Shown in pieces: positions 60,401-64,000 of a stretch of DNA of 64,000 bases (its first letter is position 1; each line of letters starts with the position of its first letter). The DNA comes from Sulfurimonas sp. (GTDB lineage Bacteria > Campylobacterota > Campylobacteria > Campylobacterales > Sulfurimonadaceae): positions 40,943-104,942 of the forward strand of contig NZ_JBFHGL010000010.1 of the NCBI RefSeq assembly GCF_041583195.1, given 5' to 3'. The position numbers were made by a program, and so were the translations under genes. The notes under the pieces were generated by a model. It saw nothing but the letters and a program-made list of their open reading frames with translations. It did not search any database and had not been told where the DNA came from.

Positions 60401-63400
60401 TTCAGATACACTTAAAGGTGGACTAGGAGACGATACTTATGTTTATAACTTAGGTGATGGACATGACACAATTTTAGATGCTTACAAATACGGATATAAC
60501 AATTCTCTTTCTAAAAACGCAGGTAACGATACTATAGAGTTTGGAGAAGGAATTACTCAAGAAGATCTAGATGTAACGATAGTTGGTTCAGATATAGTAG
60601 TTTCGATTAATGAGAATGACTCCATAACAATAAAAGACGCAACAAATCCAAATTCTGCAGTTGAAAATATAAAACTAAGTGATGGAACGATCTTAAAAAT
60701 AGAAGACTTGCAGTCTGCAACAGATGGAAGTGATTCTTTAGTATTTGGTAACTCTAGTGTTACACTTGATGCTTTGGCAGGCGATGACAACATAACTACG
60801 GGTAGTGGAAATGACTCTATATCTGGCAGTAGCGGTAATGATACCATAGTAACCAATGATGGTAATGACAGCTTAGATGGTGGTTCAGGTTCAGATACAC
60901 TTTTAGCAGGTAGAGGAGATGACACTTTAAGCGGTGGAGAAGGTACTGATAACCTTCAAGGCGGACTTGGAAATGATACTTATGTATTTAACCGTGGGGA
61001 TGGGAAAGATACGATCATTGATAGTTATAGTTACGGAAATGCAGGTAGCGACACTATAAAGTTTGGCGATGGAATCACAAAAGATGACTTAATAGCGGTT
61101 GCAAATGGTAATGATATGATCATAGCTGTAAAAGAAGATGGTGTAGAGTTTGAAAATCTAAGTGATAAGATCATTGTAAAAGACTGGTTAGATGTAAACA
61201 AAAGAGTTGAAAACATAGTTCTTAATGACGGTTCTTCTGTAAGTTTTACAGAGATACAAGGTGCGACAGAAGGGAATGACTACTTAACTTATGGTGATGA
61301 AGGTATAAATGTAGATGCACTTGGAGGAGATGATGTTGTAATTACAGGTAATGGTGCAGATACTATAGATGGTGGAGATGGAAACGATACCATAGAGTCT
61401 AATTCTGGTAACGATACCATAAATGCAGGTGCCGGAAATGATATTGTAGAGAGTGGAGACGGTAATGATCTGCTTAATGGTGATTTAGGAGATGATACTT
61501 TAAAAGCAGGTTATGGAGATGATACGCTTCATGGTGGTAGTGGAGTAGACAGACTTGATGGTGGATATGGTAATGATACATATATATTTGGTCGAGGAGA
61601 CGGTAAAGATACTGTAGTAGATTCAAAAGGTAACGATACTCTTCAACTTGGAACTGGATTAACACAAGATGACATAATCATAAAAGCGCAAGGAAATGAC
61701 TTAGTAGTAGCACTAAAAGAAGATGGTGTATCGTTTGAAAATCTAAGTGATAAGATAACTTTAACTAATTGGTTAGATCTAAATACAAGAGTTGAAAATA
61801 TAGTTTTAGATGATGGCTCAGCAATAAACTTAGCTGACATTCAAAAAGGTACAAATGAAAATGATTACCTAATCTTTGGTGATAAGGGTGTTGAAGTAAA
61901 TCTTTTAGATGGAGATGATGTAGTAATTAGTGGAAGTGGAGACGATACTATAGACGGTGGAGTCGGTAATGATACTATCAGCTCAAATGCAGGAAATGAT
62001 ACTATAAATGCTGGTAGTGGAGATGATACTGTAGATAGTGGTACAGGACATGACACAATAGATGCAGGTGATGGTTCAGATACTATAGATGCCGGTCTTG
62101 GTAATGACACACTTACTGGTGGAACAGGTTCAGATGTTTTAAAAGGTGGACTTGGAGACGATAAATATATTTTCAATATAGGAGATGGTAAGGATACTAT
62201 TTCAGATATTGGAGGAACGGACACTCTTAGCTTTGGAGACGGAATTACCAAAGATGATATTGTTTTTAAACAAGATGGATACAACCTTATAGCAACAATC
62301 AAAGAAGATGGTAAAAACTTCAATGAATTTAGTGACAAGATAACTCTAAAGGACTGGTTCAACGGTGATAATAATGTTGAAAGTTTAGAGTTTAGTGATG
62401 GTTCAAAACTCCAAAGTAGTGATATAGCTGCATTGTTTGTAAATGTAAATATAGAAGATACCCTCTTTAGTAAACCTGGTGCTATTATGAGAGGTGAAGT
62501 GGGCGATGACATATATGTTTATAACCGCGGGGATTTTAAAGTAATAGTTGATGATTATGCTACTAAAGACTCTATAGAGATAAATGCCGGTAATGACACT
62601 TTGATGTTCTCGACGGATATTAATAGAGGTGATGTAAATATAGGTGTTAATGGAGATAACCTGATCATAGAAGTTATAGGTGCTCATGACACATATGATG
62701 AATTAAAAGATTATGTAGTTATAAAAGACTGGAAAAATGAAAATAGAGGAATAGAGAAGATCATCTTTAGTGACGGTGAAGAACTTGAGATCACTAAAAC
62801 AGAAACTTTTCCAAGCGTAAATTTTGATAATAGCTGGACATCAAATAGATACTATGTTTACGGTTCTGAAAACAACACTATAAACGGAAGCTCATATGCC
62901 GATAAAATAGAAGCAGGTGCTGGAGATGATACCGTAAACGGTGGAAATGGAAACGATACGATCAACGGAGGTAAAGGCGAAGATAATATTAATGCAGGTT
63001 CCGGTAACGATACTGTAGAAGGTGGAGAAGGAAACGATTATCTTAGAGATGCTTCAGGAAACGATACATATGTTTATGGTAGAGGAGACGGTAAAGATAT
63101 TATTTATGACACATCAGGAAGTGATACTTTAAGATTTACAGATGGAATCACAAAAGATGACATAGTTGCTAAACAGTATGGAAATACAATGGTAATTGGT
63201 CTTAAAAATGGAGACAGTTCTTTTTATAGACTGGAAGATAAAGTAACTATAAGAGACTGGTTTGTATCTGGCTCTAGAATAGAAACATTTGAATTTGCCG
63301 ATGGAACTACAATAGGCGTTGAAGAGATAGCAGGTCTGATCGGTACAGCTAAAAACGACACCATATCGGGACTAGATTCTAGAGATGATAATATTAATGC

Positions 63401-64000
63401 TCAAGCCGGAGACGATATTGTCAACAGTGGAGTTGGAAATGACACTATAACAGGTGGAGAAGGAAATGACACTATATCAGGAGGAAGCGGAAATGATACT
63501 TACATATTTAACCGCGGAGACGGAAAAGACAGTGTATTTGATGAATCAGGGTTAGATTCTATAAAGTTTGGAACAGATATAACTGCACAAGATATTATAT
63601 ATGAAAAAGATGGAGACAACCTAATAATAGCCCTAAAAGAGGAAGATAAAACTTTTGAGGAACTAAATGATAAAGTCACCGTAACAGACTGGTATAAAAC
63701 TTTAGACAATAGAGTTGAATTAATAGAGTTTGAGAATGGAAGCACGTTAAATATTGCTGATATTTTAGTAAATGGTACTTCAGAAGCCGATACTTTAAGA
63801 TATGGAGCTGAAGATAATGTCGTAAATGGTCTTGATGGAAATGACACTATTTACGGTGGAGACGGTGATGACACAATCAACGGAAATGAGGGAGATGACA
63901 AGCTATACGGTCAGAACGGTAATGATGTATTAGATGGTGGTACAGGAAACGATTTACTATATGGACAAATAGGCGATGATACACTAGATGGTGGAAGTGG
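57402..64000 (+). CDS. giant RTX-type secreted protein, 3' partial
   Basis: Open from ATG 57402 (Shine-Dalgarno AGGAG) to the window end, 2,199 codons so far. Residues ~25-92 carry a 'HNGEWDAFRHAYTSAAM ... MDLWNNAKGREIG' domain (His30, Asp35, His39, Asp80, Asn83-84, Arg88), a His/Asp-rich motif common to secreted proteins and some toxins. A Pro-rich hinge (about 140-153) leads to 'DPLVLDTDKDGF' and EF-hand-like loops (about 155-270), a helical segment (to about 640), then at least nine units of GGxGxDxxx repeats plus 'DTYxxNxGDGxDTI' strands to the end. Such proteins leave the cell by type I secretion through a C-terminal signal, which lies outside the window; no T1SS genes are seen here. Adhesin is the main alternative to toxin. 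Confidence 0.9.
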   Translation, partial: MSYFDDIYNRYMQDSNRYATSFGLDPNSAHNGEWDAFRHAYTSAAMTQDYGEYIANLAGIANELRGDLTHDQPSEEKNMDLWNNAKGREIGLEGGSLDDMADKVLEALLDGDLITDPYNDDRQYDETDHGIGDDNHTTDPDFNPDPDPLNPPPPPRDPLVLDTDKDGFISTVALSDSNAYFDITGDGIKERVSWIAPNDGILVYDKNESGKIDGIDEVFGNFTKNGFEELKELIDSNHDGKIDRQDELFNRLQIWKDANGDGTTQTDELQSLKDIGVKSIDLNYVNTDITLGGATLTQASKYTDTQNNKELVADVNLEYNPILTTVDTSTIPDYSVDPDTLFLPQLRGYGLIMDSFISYNTNDALKEKALELQAGGVQAIAEGFEEFSDMWSGYTELIDSMKEKYNVVGDVNLAEIDKRVWILERLTNSPTQTPAIEARLEATFKQHANETLNETLTTSSVILSNQVDYYNTYYQREFINRYEGAFALQSAFDLDGAHYSKDSSKFIVDDRALLLQKAAEYFNSNEHSLQEKTYLAQLLNMQIGRYMNYSYEYEIVTVESYGSNGQAGSISYEIHVTSEHLESDFRIHTSNYPSDDKVITSLIQKYLRQKDMQSLLESLEESPDKTYIQTALTLDTSKFHVFDEDMIFNGNGNFIVGSQTDDFITSIGNNTTILGEKGDDIISTGSSTDVILYRKGDGADIIYDKGGSDTLKLVDISKDEITLHTNNNDLIITLSNTDSITVKEYFLPQYRIETILFKDGTTLNFAEVAQTYFMDDADNTITLTNASETLRSYDGNDVVNALVGDDVIDGGAGNDTIDAGAGNDTLTGGTGDDTLNGGSGDDTYIYNLGDGSDTILDSIGNDTLKFGDGITLDMLSSKTDGNDLIISLDNGESITLKNYTLPANKIENITLNDGTNIDIASLQSSTDSDDTLVYGDSAVTVDAGAGNDTVTTGSGSDTVAGGTGDDVISTNAGNDTLIGGEGNDTLSSGSGNDTITGGTGSDTLKGGLGDDTYVYNLGDGHDTILDAYKYGYNNSLSKNAGNDTIEFGEGITQEDLDVTIVGSDIVVSINENDSITIKDATNPNSAVENIKLSDGTILKIEDLQSATDGSDSLVFGNSSVTLDALAGDDNITTGSGNDSISGSSGNDTIVTNDGNDSLDGGSGSDTLLAGRGDDTLSGGEGTDNLQGGLGNDTYVFNRGDGKDTIIDSYSYGNAGSDTIKFGDGITKDDLIAVANGNDMIIAVKEDGVEFENLSDKIIVKDWLDVNKRVENIVLNDGSSVSFTEIQGATEGNDYLTYGDEGINVDALGGDDVVITGNGADTIDGGDGNDTIESNSGNDTINAGAGNDIVESGDGNDLLNGDLGDDTLKAGYGDDTLHGGSGVDRLDGGYGNDTYIFGRGDGKDTVVDSKGNDTLQLGTGLTQDDIIIKAQGNDLVVALKEDGVSFENLSDKITLTNWLDLNTRVENIVLDDGSAINLADIQKGTNENDYLIFGDKGVEVNLLDGDDVVISGSGDDTIDGGVGNDTISSNAGNDTINAGSGDDTVDSGTGHDTIDAGDGSDTIDAGLGNDTLTGGTGSDVLKGGLGDDKYIFNIGDGKDTISDIGGTDTLSFGDGITKDDIVFKQDGYNLIATIKEDGKNFNEFSDKITLKDWFNGDNNVESLEFSDGSKLQSSDIAALFVNVNIEDTLFSKPGAIMRGEVGDDIYVYNRGDFKVIVDDYATKDSIEINAGNDTLMFSTDINRGDVNIGVNGDNLIIEVIGAHDTYDELKDYVVIKDWKNENRGIEKIIFSDGEELEITKTETFPSVNFDNSWTSNRYYVYGSENNTINGSSYADKIEAGAGDDTVNGGNGNDTINGGKGEDNINAGSGNDTVEGGEGNDYLRDASGNDTYVYGRGDGKDIIYDTSGSDTLRFTDGITKDDIVAKQYGNTMVIGLKNGDSSFYRLEDKVTIRDWFVSGSRIETFEFADGTTIGVEEIAGLIGTAKNDTISGLDSRDDNINAQAGDDIVNSGVGNDTITGGEGNDTISGGSGNDTYIFNRGDGKDSVFDESGLDSIKFGTDITAQDIIYEKDGDNLIIALKEEDKTFEELNDKVTVTDWYKTLDNRVELIEFENGSTLNIADILVNGTSEADTLRYGAEDNVVNGLDGNDTIYGGDGDDTINGNEGDDKLYGQNGNDVLDGGTGNDLLYGQIGDDTLDGGS
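59468..64000 (+). repeat. RTX repeat region with 430-600-base super-units
   Basis: Each super-unit has several GGxGNDT nonapeptides, one 'GDDTYxYNxGDGxDTI' strand and a linker such as 'FGDGITKDDI' and 'VENIVLNDGSS'. The aromatic strands begin near 59468, 59930, 60435, 60975, 61575, 62160, 62510, 63065 and 63500. Spacing is irregular, so expansion was not recent. It is coding throughout, not a CRISPR or satellite. Confidence 0.85.

Noticed and set aside
59285..63847. Many minus-strand ORFs rich in Ser, Pro and Leu across the RTX region
   Set aside because: They are mirror images of the GGxGNDT repeats, have no ribosome sites and share the repeat periodicity of the plus strand.
59780..64000. 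Short regular DNA repeats resembling a CRISPR array
   Set aside because: Repeats are codon-degenerate, 18-27 bases, without constant repeats or unique spacers; they encode the RTX nonapeptides.

Overview
The window is AT-rich, densely packed bacterial DNA. Its gene content resembles free-living nitrogen-fixing Campylobacterota (the Sulfurimonas, Sulfurospirillum and Arcobacter type): many overlapping genes, T-rich sigma70 promoters, GGDEF/EAL proteins and a large accessory nif island. The assignment is an inference from gene families; no rRNA or tRNA gene is present to confirm it. The structural genes nifHDK, nifEN, nifS and nifU are not in the window.

Region A (1-11.35 kb) is a one-directional metal-uptake cluster: a FecCD-type permease (cut by the window edge), its ATPase and binding protein, two TonB-dependent receptors, two methyltransferases, a truncated haemoglobin, a luciferase-like flavin enzyme, a ModA/TupA-like binding protein and ModD. 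A palindrome of the ModE-box type lies just before the binding-protein gene. With ModD and the nif neighbourhood, this points to molybdate, tungstate or a Mo-ligand complex as the cargo rather than iron.

Region B (11.4-42.7 kb) is the nif island: nifT, nifA, nifB, nifV, a NifX-like protein, two 2[4Fe-4S] ferredoxins, a nif-type ClpX beside a SIR2-like protein, a Rop-like metalloprotein, the ArsC-like nitrogenase-associated protein, two redoxin-fold proteins without the peroxidatic Cys, two aldo/keto reductases, a NadB/FrdA-like flavoprotein, SelO, a leucine-rich-repeat protein and two separate MoxR AAA+/VWA pairs. Ten transcription units here begin with the same promoter pattern: GG, ten bases, then TG followed by T, A or C and then A. 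It has sigma54 spacing but usually lacks the C of the -12 GC. The resident NifA carries GAFTDA instead of GAFTGA. Two paralogous genes have this promoter so close to the ATG that their mRNAs should be leaderless. An AmmeMemoRadiSam operon (19.2-21.6 kb) and a BRCT gene (32.5-33.1 kb) are embedded in the island.

Region C (42.7-53.7 kb) is more ordinary: an unknown protein, a SulP anion transporter with STAS domain, a NIF3/YqfO-like domain protein, a YbhGFSR-type exporter operon, and a sugar-type periplasmic binding protein followed directly by a membrane GGDEF-EAL protein, a LuxP/LuxQ-like pairing.

Region D (53.7-64 kb) is accessory: a 2OG-Fe(II) oxygenase preceded by a 12-residue leader ORF, an exported ankyrin protein, a truncated RTX-type protein, a lipoprotein, and a giant RTX protein that runs off the window end with at least 2,199 codons. 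The truncated copy shares a whole module with the giant one, including a nearly identical patch. A 16-base repeat encoding a REVA-stop tail precedes two of the small genes. The layout resembles a secreted polymorphic toxin with candidate immunity genes and an orphan module; that function is inferred.
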